Positions 51,293-61,430 are shown, counted from the first letter of the stretch. The stretch is 64,000 nt of DNA from Diplonema japonicum (GCA_964019335.1 OZ025688.1:186001-250000); one strand, 5' to 3'. The notes: generated from the sequence alone by a model not told the origin. Numbers and translations are program-made.

Positions 51293-51997
51293 GTTGGCGA
51301 CGAACAAAGACAACAAGTTCTTTGTTTACTAAGATAACGGTTCACCTTTACACCTCTCCCCCCCTCCCTTCGTTGCTGCTTCATTCTTTTGAATTCAAAC
51401 TTGTTTAATTCTATTTCTGAAACAAATTGAAACATTCTTGTGTTTTTCAATTTATTCGCTAGCTTCTTCTGTTTTTCTTCTCTTTATCTTCCCACTGTCC
51501 ACCTCTGCCCTCCCAAAAGCAAAGGTGAAGTGGACAAAGGTGAAGAGGGGAAGGGGGGTGGTGACAATCTCACCGTGAAAAGGCCGTCCACTGCAGCGGT
51601 AGAATGGCGAGGAAGGCTCTTCTTTGCTGTTTTTTTTTTTGCGTGTGGATGTCATCCACTCCCCCTCGGCCCAAAATATACATCTTTTTCTTTTTTCTTC
51701 CCTTTCTTTTTTTTCTTGCAACAACGAGTCTTTGACTCTTGTCCAGACAAAGGGGGAACGCTGGCAACGTGTTTACAACGGGTTATAAACTTCTCCAGGT
51801 TTGCACCCCGACACAATACAAACAACGGCCAATTCCTTTTCCTTTTTCTGTCTTTCATGCTGTACTTCTTTTCCTGCTTTTTTTTTTTTATTGTTTGACT
51901 TTCAGCTTGTTGCCTTTGGGTTCACACCACTCACCACAGATTTCTTACCTTCTCTCCAATCCCAACCTTCAAAAACACAAAAAACAAATCCGAAAAA
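51293..51997 (+). other. Spacer with conserved TATA-containing island
   Basis: Contains the second copy of the 9472-type island at 51749-51842, about 155 nt upstream of the next ATG, then a T run and a leader CACAAAAAACAAATCCGAAA. No other gene is seen. Confidence 0.6.
51749..51842 (+). promoter_or_regulatory. Conserved TATA-containing island, copy 2
   Basis: It has the same ordered blocks as 9472-9558, with GTTATAAA at 51782 and CGACACA at 51809 (27 nt apart). The ends can pair (GGGGAA with TTCCTT, including G-T pairs). It lies upstream of group A copy 4. Confidence 0.4.
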
Positions 51998-52378
51998 ATG
52001 TCGATCAGGATGCTCCTCGTTGCCTGCCTCGTTGCCGCCTCTCTTGCGGACTCGTTCCAGATCCAGCAGTGCACGAGTGGGAACGCGACGGGCCCCAAGC
52101 TGAGCATCGAGCTTGCGGGGTGCAGCCTGCTGACGTTCGGTGATAAGCCGTACAACCTCAGCCTGACTGGGGTTAAGGGGTCCAACCTCTACCAGAACCT
52201 CACTGCTGTGGGGAACTCCTTCACCGACAACAAGTGCAAGAATGCGAACCCCGCCACAACCGATATTTCGTGCACCTGCGCCTCCGACAGCCAGTTCACC
52301 TTTGTGTGCGATGGGGCCTCCTTCGCCGTCCCCTCCCTCCTTGTCCTCGTGGCCTCTGTCATGGTTTACATGATGTGA
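51998..52378 (+). CDS. Six-Cys microprotein, group A copy 4
   Basis: 126 aa. Signal peptide MSIRMLLVACLVAASLA, ectodomain C-x16-C-x37-C-x11-C-x-C-x9-C, and tail VPSLLVLVASVMVYMM identical to copies 2 and 5. The segment LTAVGNSFTDNKC is shared with copy 1, suggesting mosaic exchange among copies. Confidence 0.88.
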   Translation: MSIRMLLVACLVAASLADSFQIQQCTSGNATGPKLSIELAGCSLLTFGDKPYNLSLTGVKGSNLYQNLTAVGNSFTDNKCKNANPATTDISCTCASDSQFTFVCDGASFAVPSLLVLVASVMVYMM

Positions 52379-52923
52379 GAGGTTTTAAAATGATGTAATA
52401 ATGAATAATGATATGGTCCCCCTTTTGAGGACATTGTGTGGAAGAATCTTTTGAAACAGAAACAAAATAGACATTGAGAATATGGAAAAAAAAAAGAAGA
52501 AAAAAAAAAAAAAAACTCACGGTTGGAAAAGAGACACCTCTCGTCCTCTTTGCTACCACTTTGCCTTTCTACCTCCATCTTCGTTGTGTCCTGACAGCCA
52601 GAAGCCAGCATGGCTTCTCGTAGCTCTTTGGGTTCGGCTTGACACCTACCTCTCCTCTATACTGTTAGTTGCTTTTTTTTCTTTTGTCAGCTTTTGTAAG
52701 TCTCTGGAACCGACTCCACTGCTCACCTGCAGTAAGCATGCCCCGTAGCATGCTGGGTGTGGGGTTGATCACCTCCAGCAGTCTTTGCAGCGCCTCTTTC
52801 TTTTCTTTTATCCTTGCTTACTACAAAAGTTACTATTCCTCTTCATTCATTTCTTTACCTTCTCAACATCACAACAGCCTCTTTTCGCACTCTTCTTTAA
52901 TTCTCATCATCACATTAAACAAA
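52379..52923 (+). repeat. Group A upstream repeat, copy 2
   Basis: Homologous to 45225-45731 (see there), directly upstream of the near-identical gene at 52924. No other gene. Confidence 0.8.
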
Positions 52924-53295
52924 ATGTTCACCAGGATGCTCCTCGTTGCCTGCCTCACTGCCGTTGCCCTTGCTGACAACTACCAGTTCCAGGTGTGCAC
53001 AGCTGGGAACGTGACGGGGTCGAAGTTCGACATTGAGAACGACAAGTGCACGGTGATCACGAGCACGAACACGAACTTCACCCTGACGGGTGTTACGGGT
53101 CTTGCTGAGAACCAGACCCTCGCTGGTGTGCTGAACGTGTTCAGCGATGACGTGTGCACGGCTCCCGCCAGCATGTCCACAGATGTTGCCTGCACCTGTG
53201 GCAGCAACGCCTACGCCCTGGTGTGCGATGGGGCCGCCTTCGCTGTCCCCTCCCTCCTTGTCCTCGTGGCCTCTGTCATGGTTTACATGATGTAA
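52924..53295 (+). CDS. Six-Cys microprotein, group A copy 5
   Basis: 123 aa, two residues different from copy 2 at 45732, with homologous upstream DNA. Signal peptide, six Cys and GPI-type tail are intact. It is the last group A gene; downstream DNA is unrelated to that after copy 2. Confidence 0.88.
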   Translation: MFTRMLLVACLTAVALADNYQFQVCTAGNVTGSKFDIENDKCTVITSTNTNFTLTGVTGLAENQTLAGVLNVFSDDVCTAPASMSTDVACTCGSNAYALVCDGAAFAVPSLLVLVASVMVYMM

Positions 53296-54564
53296 ATTGA
53301 CAGGAATATTTAGTTTATTATTTTTGCTTTATTTTATCTTATTTTTATTCTGTGTTTTTTTATTTTATATTCATCTCCAGCAAGATGACATGTGCTGGGG
53401 GGGTCCCTGACGAGAGAGCCCCCTCAAGGGCATGACAACGAAGAGCTCCATTTTCACACAGTTTCCACAATATCATCTGTTTTACCCTAGAAAGAAGAAG
53501 GCAAAAAAAAAGTGCTTCCGTGACTATGCTTGTAAAAGGTTTAAATGATAAGTAAGGACTTTCTTTCTTGCAGTTTTCTTTTTTCTTTTTTTTTTTATTT
53601 GCTGCTTTTTTTTGCTGCTCCTTTTCCCTTACTTAAGCTAAACCTAAAAACAAGTTTTGCCATGTTATTTAAACTCTACCACAGGACGACACGCTAGCTA
53701 ATAAATTGAAGTAGAGGGGGGGGGGGGGGGGGGGGGGGGGGGAAGGAGGCAAAAGAAGATAGAAAGAAAAATATTGGTGATACCTTTAACCCAGTTTTAT
53801 TTTTCATGGCCCTCCCCCCCTCCCTCTCTCTCTCTCTCTTTTTCCTTCATTCTTTTTTTTTCTTTTATTCACATGGGTTGCATACCGATTTTTTTCGGAA
53901 GTCACCCCCCGACATGAGGGGCTGCGAGTTTTCTGCTATTGCACTTGAGTCTAAAACAATAGAAGGATGTCAGCCGGGGGTGATTCACCTTGATCTAGAA
54001 AGCCCTTTTTTTCTGAAAGTCGAGTCTAGGGGCTTACCCTCACCTGGCCGATTTTTTGACCTTTTTTTTCAAAAAAAAATAAAATTAGGGGTACGTTAAT
54101 TGGGCCTCTCGGCAACACTGTGAACACTTTTTTTTTTCCCCCGAACGTTTGTGCGTTCGACTGCTGGGGAAGCAGGGAATTGCGGATGGCAGCAAGAAGA
54201 ACTCTATCGATGCAGGGCTTAGGAAAGAGCCCTCTAGAGTCTCCCTGTGTCGTGGTTGATGGGAGAAGAACTGACTGATGTCTTCTCGCACGGCCTTAAC
54301 CCAGTTATCTGGCTTATCCGGATTAATAAAAGGAGAAAATTTCCTCACAAAGGGGCAACCCCTGCCCGTGGGCCTACCGCAGGCACAAGAAATTCGCCGA
54401 TCTACGTAGACAGGCGATTTTTCAAAAAGAATTGCTTAGATCGGCGATCGCCGGTCTATCCCCACCTTTCCGGGGGCCCTGAGTTGAAAAAAAAAAAAAA
54501 GGAAAAAAAAAAAACAGCCCTCTTAATCTTTACAAACACATTCAAAAAAAAAAAAAAAAAAAAA
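53296..54564 (+). other. Long spacer, possible degraded mobile DNA
   Basis: A G run of about 27 nt lies at 53716-53742. The interval 53880-54480 has balanced composition, unlike normal spacers. It includes a minus-strand ORF at 54085-54348 (RKFSPFINPDKPDNWVKAV...) and a perfect 9-bp inverted repeat, CGCCGATCT at 54395-54403 with its partner at 54438-54446. It is probably a decayed element, identity unknown. Confidence 0.5.
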
Positions 54565-54921
54565 ATGTCTGCTTTCAAGGTTCTCGCTCTCCTCGCCCTT
54601 GTGTGCGCCGCCAGCGGTATTGAGATCAGGGGTTGTGGTACCTCCAGCAACGTGAGCCTTACCATTGCCTTCGACACCTGTGAGAAGACTGAGCAGAGCT
54701 GGTCCAAGCTGGTCCTGGCCAGCGGTGCAGTGGCCAACAACACCGCCATTGCTAGCTTCACCACCTACTCTGACACTACCTGCGCTACCATGGTGGCAAC
54801 TACTTCGTTGACCTGCAACTGCGACGGTAAGACCAACACCGACCAGCAGATGGTGTGCTCCGCTTCCGCCATCCTCCCCTCCGCTTTCTTGATCATCGCC
54901 GCCATCATGGCGCTGTTCTAG
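54565..54921 (+). CDS. Six-Cys microprotein, group C copy 1
   Basis: 118 aa from the ATG at 54565 at the end of an A run. Signal peptide MSAFKVLALLALVCAASG, ectodomain C-x14-C-x33-C-x10-C-x-C-x11-C, and tail SAILPSAFLIIAAIMALF. The YSDTTC before the third Cys parallels groups A and B. The protein is identical to copies 2 and 3. Confidence 0.88.
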   Translation: MSAFKVLALLALVCAASGIEIRGCGTSSNVSLTIAFDTCEKTEQSWSKLVLASGAVANNTAIASFTTYSDTTCATMVATTSLTCNCDGKTNTDQQMVCSASAILPSAFLIIAAIMALF

Positions 54922-55345
54922 AACGGCTTTGAAAGAGTTCGTTGCCTTTAAAAATTGCAACTTTATTCATGCTCATCCCCCCCCTCCATTTTCGCCCCCG
55001 CTTTTCTTTTTTTCCCCAGCGCAAACCCCTGCTTTTACTCAATATTTTTTATTTTTGGTGGTGCGTCTCTCCATCGCAGTAAAATCTTTTTTAAAAGCCC
55101 TCTTCCCCCCTTGTTCCTTTTGCCCCCCCCCCCCTTTTTTTAAGAATCTCACGCCATAAAAAAAAGCTGTCGTCAAGTTTTTTTAGGTATTTTTATTATT
55201 ATTTTTTTCAAAAATAAAAGTTTACTTTACCCCCTTTTTTTTCCCATCCCCATGTGCCCCCCCCCCCCCCCCCCCCCCGCGCTTACTTTTCTTAATAACT
55301 ACTGTAAAACAACAAATTGCCGGAAGTAAAAAAAACAAAAAAAAA
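54922..55345 (+). other. Spacer
   Basis: T, C and A runs; no gene is seen. It ends at the repeat beginning near 55346. Confidence 0.5.
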
Positions 55346-56089
55346 ATAACTATTTATTTAGTGAAAATAAGATCGTATGATTTTCACGCGTGGTGGCAGT
55401 GGTTTAACGAGTGGGTATATGACTTCACGAGCGAAGCGAGTGAAGTAACATCAACGAGTTAAACATGCCACCACAAGTGAAAATCGGATCTATTTTCACT
55501 AAATCCGTTGTTTTATTTAACGTCAGTCAGATTTGAAAGGGTGGGGTATTACAGGTTACAAGTTACAAGTTAAAATTTTACTGGGGGTGCTTATGGTTGA
55601 TATTGATTGTCAAGGCATATCCTGTGTGGTGCGGGCTGTGCGTCCATGAGTGCTGACAGGACCTCGGTCTGGACCTGTGAGGCTGCTGCCTGGGTTGTTG
55701 AGGTTGCCCCACTAGCAGCTGTCACCGCTGCTGGCTTGCCAAGCCCACCTCTCTCCCCTTCTGTTGAGAGAGGCGACCAGATCCTTGAGTAACGTAAAAA
55801 GTGAGATTCCCAGATTCGAACTGGGGTTTCCAAAACAAGAGGCCTGTGTGGTAACCACTTAGGTGATTTCTTTTCCGTGTTTGCGCCCCCAACCCCTTGC
55901 TGTGCAGTGAAAATAGGGCAAGCGTGAATATAAAGTACTTTATATTCACTCATAAAGTAATTTTCATTTCTGCCCCTGTTTTCTTCCTAAAACAAGCCTG
56001 AAATCTGCAATGAAAATAAAGTGAAGCGTGAAATAATGTGAAATATTATATTCACTCCCACCCTTGAAAATCTGACTGGAGTTATATAA
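55346..56089. mobile_element. MITE-like repeat, copy 2 (long form, with tRNA-like segment)
   Basis: Two nested inverted-repeat pairs are present: 55356-55398 with 55466-55504, and 55513-55534 with 56068-56089 (about 18 of 22 matching). The same order occurs at 24205-24450, which lacks the ~430-bp interior. The interior holds a minus-strand ORF (55591-55953) and a tRNA-like segment. It is probably a non-autonomous transposon inserted upstream of group C copy 2. Confidence 0.65.
55800..55868 (-). other. tRNA-like segment (pseudo-tRNA or SINE-type head)
   Basis: On the minus strand there is an A-box-like TAAGTGGTTACC (55850-55861) and a T-arm CCCAG-TTCGAAT-CTGGG with a B-box-like AGTTCGAATCT (55812-55822), at roughly tRNA spacing. 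The acceptor stem does not pair, so it is not called as a functional tRNA. Confidence 0.4.
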
Positions 56090-56143
56090 AAAAAAAAAAA
56101 AAACAGCCCTCATAACCTTTACAAACACATTCAAAAAAAAAAA

Positions 56144-56500
56144 ATGTCTGCTTTCAAAGTTCTCGCTCTCCTCGCCCTTGTGTGCGCCGCCAGCGGTATT
56201 GAGATCAGGGGTTGTGGTACCTCCAGCAACGTGAGCCTTACCATTGCCTTCGACACCTGTGAGAAGACTGAGCAGAGCTGGTCCAAGCTGGTCCTGGCCA
56301 GCGGTGCGGTGGCCAACAACACCGCCATTGCTAGCTTCACCACCTACTCTGACACTACCTGCGCTACCATGGTGGCAACTACTTCGTTGACCTGCAACTG
56401 CGACGGTAAGACCAACACCGACCAGCAGATGGTGTGCTCCGCTTCCGCCATCCTCCCCTCCGCTTTCTTGATCATCGCCGCCATCATGGCGCTGTTCTAG
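56144..56500 (+). CDS. Six-Cys microprotein, group C copy 2
   Basis: 118 aa, protein identical to copy 1; the few nucleotide differences are silent. The leader ACAAACACATTCAAAA and 60 nt downstream (AGCGGGTGAGGGCTTTTAAA...) are shared with copy 3. It lies between the MITE-like repeat and the tyrosine-recombinase element. Confidence 0.88.
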   Translation: MSAFKVLALLALVCAASGIEIRGCGTSSNVSLTIAFDTCEKTEQSWSKLVLASGAVANNTAIASFTTYSDTTCATMVATTSLTCNCDGKTNTDQQMVCSASAILPSAFLIIAAIMALF

Positions 56501-56852
56501 AGCGGGTGAGGGCTTTTAAAAAGCGTATATTAGTTTAAACAATAGACCTCCCTCTTCACCCACCCCCTTACAATTTTTTTAAACTTTTTTCTTTTTTTTT
56601 TTTTTCTCTTTCTCTTTTTAAAAATCTTATTTTTCACTTTCATTTTATGCCGGATTTGGGATTATTGTATCATATTTATAACGTGCCGCATTTATGCTGT
56701 ATTTCCGAATATCGAATATTCTGTACCTTTCCCCCCGAAATTTTCCCAAAAAGTGGGACTTTTCACCGGTGCATGTGATCCCAAATCTAGTATTTTCTTT
56801 TATTTTCTTTTTCTTTTCATTTTTTTTTGTTGTTGTTTTATTCGCAAGGGCT

Positions 56853-58863
56853 ATTATTTCACTCTCTCGGGGCTCTTCACGGGGAAGTAGTAAGGGTTTT
56901 TTTTCCCGGTAATAATCCTGCGCCGGTTTAGTTCTGGGCCAACTTTTCCACCCTGTCAGCTTCCCAAGCCCCCCAAAAGACTTCTGCTAACACAACACAC
57001 AGGTCAACAAGAAACCTCTTTTTTGCCCCCCCCCCCGTGATCCACTGTGTAGCTATTGATTTATGAAAAAAAAGGTGGATTTTACCCGAGGCTGATAATG
57101 TAATTTTATTTATTTCCTTTTGGTTCCAATGCGCAGCATTACAACGGAAATTAAGACAAGGGCTTGCTTGCACTGCTCGTCCTTGCTCCACGCCTTTAGC
57201 ATGGCAGTGATAAAGGGACCAGAAGTTCAATGGCTAAAACCTCCTTTGCACTGGACAGCGAAGTGCGTTATCATGTCGGCCTACCTGGGCTTTCTGGTGC
57301 ACTTTATTTTCCCGGCTCCAGCCAAAACCCCCTTAGAAGGAAGCCGGGAAAAAAAATAATAGCTATTTACTTGGCGGTAGGTAAGTGGTTTTATTTCACG
57401 AACGAGGGGTGACAAGGGTTACAAGAATTACATGGGGTTACAATACAAGCCTTTTTTTTCTTCTTTTTCTTTTTTGACTAGGAGCTGTCGCTGTCGCTGT
57501 CAGGGTTGCAGGCAGGAGTCTGTACTTCCGGGGGCCTGGGTGCGGTTACTGAGCATGTGCTATTGATGTTTATGATGACTCCGGGTGCGATGTTTTGGAT
57601 GTTATACGTGGCACCTTCGGAGGCAAACGTAGTGGTTGAGCATTGGTAATTGTTGGGCATGTGTTGTCGGTAGCTGGCGGATGGATCTTGTTCGCGATGG
57701 TCTTCACAAGCAGCTTTGATCTGTTTATATAGCTTTCTGCGAAATCGATTTCCAACCATAGAACTTCATGAGTTCTACAGCTGATGCCCCATTTTCAACG
57801 GCTGCTGTTGCTGAAGACCTTCGCAGACTGTGCGAGGTGTATGTGCTTGGGTTTGGCTTCTTCAAGATTTCGGCTACTTTTTTAGTCACTTCCCGAACAG
57901 TGTTTATCCCTACCCTCTGACGCACGTATCCTTTACCATTTTGGTGGGATTTGTGCCACTGATACTCTTCTGCTCAGCAGGGAGGCGGCCACAGTACTCG
58001 TTGAAGGCGTCTTGAGCTGGTCCCTGGGGTATGAAAAGAAGGCTTAGTTCACCTGTAGAACCCCTTTGCTTCAGGCGAGTAAATGGTATCCAGGTGCCGA
58101 GGTCGTCTTTTTTAATGTTCGTGAGGAGCAGGGAGTACAGTTCCTCAGAGCGCACCGAAAAAACCAGCAACAAAAAAGGCTTTGTATTGACGAGATAGTT
58201 CAAGGGAATGGATTTGTGTTCTTTCAGGGCAAGGAGGGCATCGACATCCTCATTGTTAAAGATGTTTGCCTTCTTTACAGGCTTCTGGCGTTGTTCTTCA
58301 GCTCTTTTGATTAACCTTTTTAGGTCATCAAACTCGTCCTCACTTGACTTGTACTTCGCGATGTGGACTGCCTTCAACATGCTGAAGTAGGTCCACAGAG
58401 AAGAGGGACTGATTTCCTCCCTCAACTTTTTCACGTACTTCTCTATATGAAGGACAGTTGGAGCCTTCACCCCTGACTTCTCCACCAACTCGGACCAGGC
58501 CTTCTCGTACGGGTTTGCGGGTTTGCGTCTTTCCTGCCAGTCGCGCCTCTCTTTCTGCTGCTTTGGCATTTGAAACCTAGAGAGTGGAAAATTTAGGCAT
58601 AAAAGTGGGCAAATTGGGAGGAAAAAGTAGTCCAATTTGGAACTGAGCCGAGGCAAAAGTTGGCCAATTGAGCTGAACCTGGGGGGATATTGACAAACTG
58701 AGAGGAAAAAGTAGCCCCACTGGGAACCGAACCGAGGCAAAAATTGGCCTACCGAGGCATATTATTTACCGGAAACCCCTATTACTTCACGGAAAACAGG
58801 CCATTATTTCACCGTGAAGTAATGAGATTTAGCGTGAAGTAATGGGCCCCCCAGTGAAGTAAT
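56853..58863. mobile_element. Tyrosine-recombinase (Crypton/DIRS-type) element with inverted ends
   Basis: The left end (about 56853-56917) and right end (about 58757-58823) are imperfect inverted repeats; both carry GTGAAGTA/GGAAGTAGTAAGGG and CCGGTAATAAT-type blocks. The right end also has three direct repeats of GTGAAGTAAT. The interior encodes a minus-strand tyrosine recombinase and, near 58609-58740, a degenerate two-copy direct repeat with a period of about 81 bp. There is no reverse transcriptase, which favours a Crypton-like DNA element. Confidence 0.65.
57478..58569 (-). pseudogene. Tyrosine recombinase, frame-disrupted
   Basis: The start is the ATG at 58569 (MPKQQKERRDW). The N-terminal helical core-binding domain includes ISPSSLWTYFSMLKAVH. 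The catalytic part has Arg I in VRSEELYSLL, then HSLRRSSAT (HxxR box) and FYGW (the W/H box). The first frame ends at 57910, the HxxR segment lies in a second frame (57725-57925), and the likely nucleophile Tyr (RKLYKQ) lies in a third (57478-57759). Two frameshifts therefore break the gene, unless programmed shifting occurs. Antisense to all host genes. Confidence 0.75.
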
Positions 58864-58933
58864 TTCTGAAGAGTGAAAAAAAAAAAAAAAAAAGAAAATA
58901 AAAAACAGCCCTCTTAATCTTTACAAACACATT

Positions 58934-58963
<30 letters not shown>

Positions 58964-58966
<3 letters not shown>

Positions 58967-59320
58967 TCTGCTTTCAAAGTTCTCGCTCTCCTCGCCCTTG
59001 TGTGCGCCGCCAGCGGTATTGAGATCAGGGGTTGTGGTACCTCCAGCAACGTGAGCCTTACCATTGCCTTCGACACCTGTGAGAAGACTGAGCAGAGCTG
59101 GTCCAAGCTGGTCCTGGCCAGCGGTGCGGTGGCCAACAACACCGCCATTGCTAGCTTCACCACCTACTCTGACACTACCTGCGCTACCATGGTGGCAACT
59201 ACTTCGTTGACCTGCAACTGCGACGGTAAGACCAACACCGACCAGCAGATGGTGTGCTCCGCTTCCGCCATCCTCCCCTCCGCTTTCTTGATCATCGCCG
59301 CCATCATGGCGCTGTTCTAG
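58964..59320 (+). CDS. Six-Cys microprotein, group C copy 3
   Basis: 118 aa, identical in protein sequence to copies 1 and 2. It is preceded by an A run of more than 25 nt and the same ACAAACACATTC leader. The downstream 60 nt match copy 2. It is the right end of the array. Confidence 0.88.
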
Positions 59321-60420
59321 AGCGGGTGAGGGCTTTTAAAAAGCGTATATTAGTTTAAACAATAGACACACCCCTTACAATTTTTTTTCCTGAAAAAAAA
59401 CCCCCCTTTTTTTTAAAGAATTAAAAAACACCCTTTCCCCTTTAAAAAAGAAAAGAAAAAAAAAAAAAACTGCTAACGAAAGAACAGTAAAACCACAACT
59501 GGATTTTTTTTTTTTTTTTTTTTATTACACCCCGTTTTTTTTAAACTTTACTTTTCATCTTTCCAACTGGGAAAAAAACAAAAAAAAAACAAAAAAAAAA
59601 AAAAAAAAAAAAACAAATGCTCGCATTTTTTTTTTTTTTTGCCCTCCCTCCCCATCTCACGTTCTCTCTTCCCTTTCCCCCACCAGGGTTTCAGTAAATT
59701 TTTTTTTTCCCCCCGTTTTTTTTTTTTTTTTTTTTTTTTGAAGTTCCACCCCCTATAATTACCCTTTTACTTGGTCTTCGCCTTTGGCAGTTCTCTCTAA
59801 TATTTAGGACCGGGCGCCTCCTTGTCCTCTTATATTTTGTTCATTCGCCAGTAGGCATACCACCCAGTAGGTAAGAAAACTGTTTTTTTTTATTATTATT
59901 CCTCTCCCCCTTCTTCTTTTTTTTTCTTCCTCCCTTTCTTCTTTTTTTTTTTTTTTCAAAATAAATTTGAAATGCAAAAAAAAAAAAAAAAGAAAGGGAA
60001 AGAAAAGGAGGGGAAAAAAAGAAACAGGGGGGAAAAAAAAAGAAAGAAAAAACAGGGTCGATAATGAATAGTTTAAGGGGATAAATTAAAAGGAAAAAAC
60101 GGCGAAAAGACCAAGGGAGGAGGTTGGGGGGAAAAGAGAGGAAGAAGGGAACAGAACAAAACAGGGGGGGAGAAAAAAAGAAAGAACTTTCGCGTGAAGG
60201 GCGGGAAAGTGAGCCACCACCCATTATTTATTTATTTTTTTTAAAAAAAGTTTTTTCTCTCTCTCTTTTTATTTATTATCGCTCCCTTTTTTTTACCCCC
60301 CCCTCGTCATTTTTCTCTTTATTTATATATTTTATTTGCTTTTTTTTTTTTCAACAAAAAAACTAAATCAAAAAAAAAACAAGAAAAAGGGGGGAGGAAA
60401 GGGAAAGAGAAAAAAAAAAA
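59321..60420 (+). other. Long homopolymer-rich spacer
   Basis: The first ~60 nt are the group C downstream repeat. The rest is A/T/C/G runs with pyrimidine tracts at 60255-60350. No gene is seen. Confidence 0.55.
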
Positions 60421-61347
60421 ATGCCCGCCGGCTACGACATAATAGGCGATATCCATGGGCACGGAGGTAAGCTCATCGATCTTTTAAAGGCGTTGGGTTA
60501 CGAACAGAATAAAATAAAAAAATGTTTCAGACACCATTCAGGCGAAAGAAAGGTGATTTTTCTAGGTGATTTTATAGATCGCGGGACCGAACACGTTCTT
60601 GTGCTCAACACTGTAATGGACATGGTGAACGGGGGCGAAGCCGAAGCAGTTATGGGAAACCACGAGTTCAATGCCCTTGCCTTCCACACACCAGACGGAA
60701 AGGACGGGTACCTCAGGAAACACAGCAAAGCGAATATCAACCAACACAACACATTCCTGGAAGAATTCCCCCTCGGCGCCGAAAAAACACAAAATATTCT
60801 CAAATTCTTCTACACCCTACCACTATGGATCGAACGAGACGGTCTGCGTATCATCCACGCTTCCTGGAATCCAGATAAAATAGGATATCTTGAGCAAGTT
60901 ACAAACGGTACTCTCCGTTTAACACCTGAAATATTACATGACGCCTGTCAAAAAGGGCATAAAACATATGAAGCGATTGAAACTCTACTCAAAGGTGTAG
61001 AGGTTGACCTGCCTTCAGGGGTTTCTTTCACGGATCAGGACGGGACTGTCAGAACCCGGTCGAGGATTAAATGGTGGCTCCCGCCCACCAGCACCCTCCA
61101 CGATGCCATGCTTGCCGACGACATACCTGGCCTTGAGAACACCCCCCTCCCCCCTGATGTCCCCGGTTACCCACCTTCCGAACCACCTTGCTTCGTCGGT
61201 CATTACTGGTTCACGGGCGATCCTGAACCGTTGCTGCCAAACCTTGCCTGCACCGACTACGCCGTGGCGAAGGGAGGGAAACTGGTAGCCTACCGTTGGG
61301 AAGCAGGCGATACTAAACTGGAGGCTGAGAAATTCTTTTACGTCTAA
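60421..61347 (+). CDS. Calcineurin-like metallophosphoesterase (ApaH/PrpE type)
   Basis: 308 aa. The family motifs GDIHGH (about 9-14), GDFIDRG (about 49-55), GNHE (about 79-82) and a later His (VGHYWFTG) give the dinuclear metal site of PP-type phosphoesterases. The closest pattern is the bacterial diadenosine-tetraphosphatase/serine-threonine phosphatase group rather than eukaryotic PP1/PP2A. An origin by transfer is possible (inference). No targeting signal is seen. Confidence 0.88.
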   Translation: MPAGYDIIGDIHGHGGKLIDLLKALGYEQNKIKKCFRHHSGERKVIFLGDFIDRGTEHVLVLNTVMDMVNGGEAEAVMGNHEFNALAFHTPDGKDGYLRKHSKANINQHNTFLEEFPLGAEKTQNILKFFYTLPLWIERDGLRIIHASWNPDKIGYLEQVTNGTLRLTPEILHDACQKGHKTYEAIETLLKGVEVDLPSGVSFTDQDGTVRTRSRIKWWLPPTSTLHDAMLADDIPGLENTPLPPDVPGYPPSEPPCFVGHYWFTGDPEPLLPNLACTDYAVAKGGKLVAYRWEAGDTKLEAEKFFYV

Positions 61348-61430
61348 TAATTTTTTTTTTTTTTTTGTTTGTTGGACAATTTCTTGACTTAAAACTTTTT
61401 TAAAACAGCAACGGAAAAAAAAAGAAAAAA

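Noticed and set aside
55800-55868. Functional tRNA on the minus strand
   Set aside because: T-arm and boxes are present but the acceptor strands do not pair and the anticodon stem is poor; kept only as tRNA-like.
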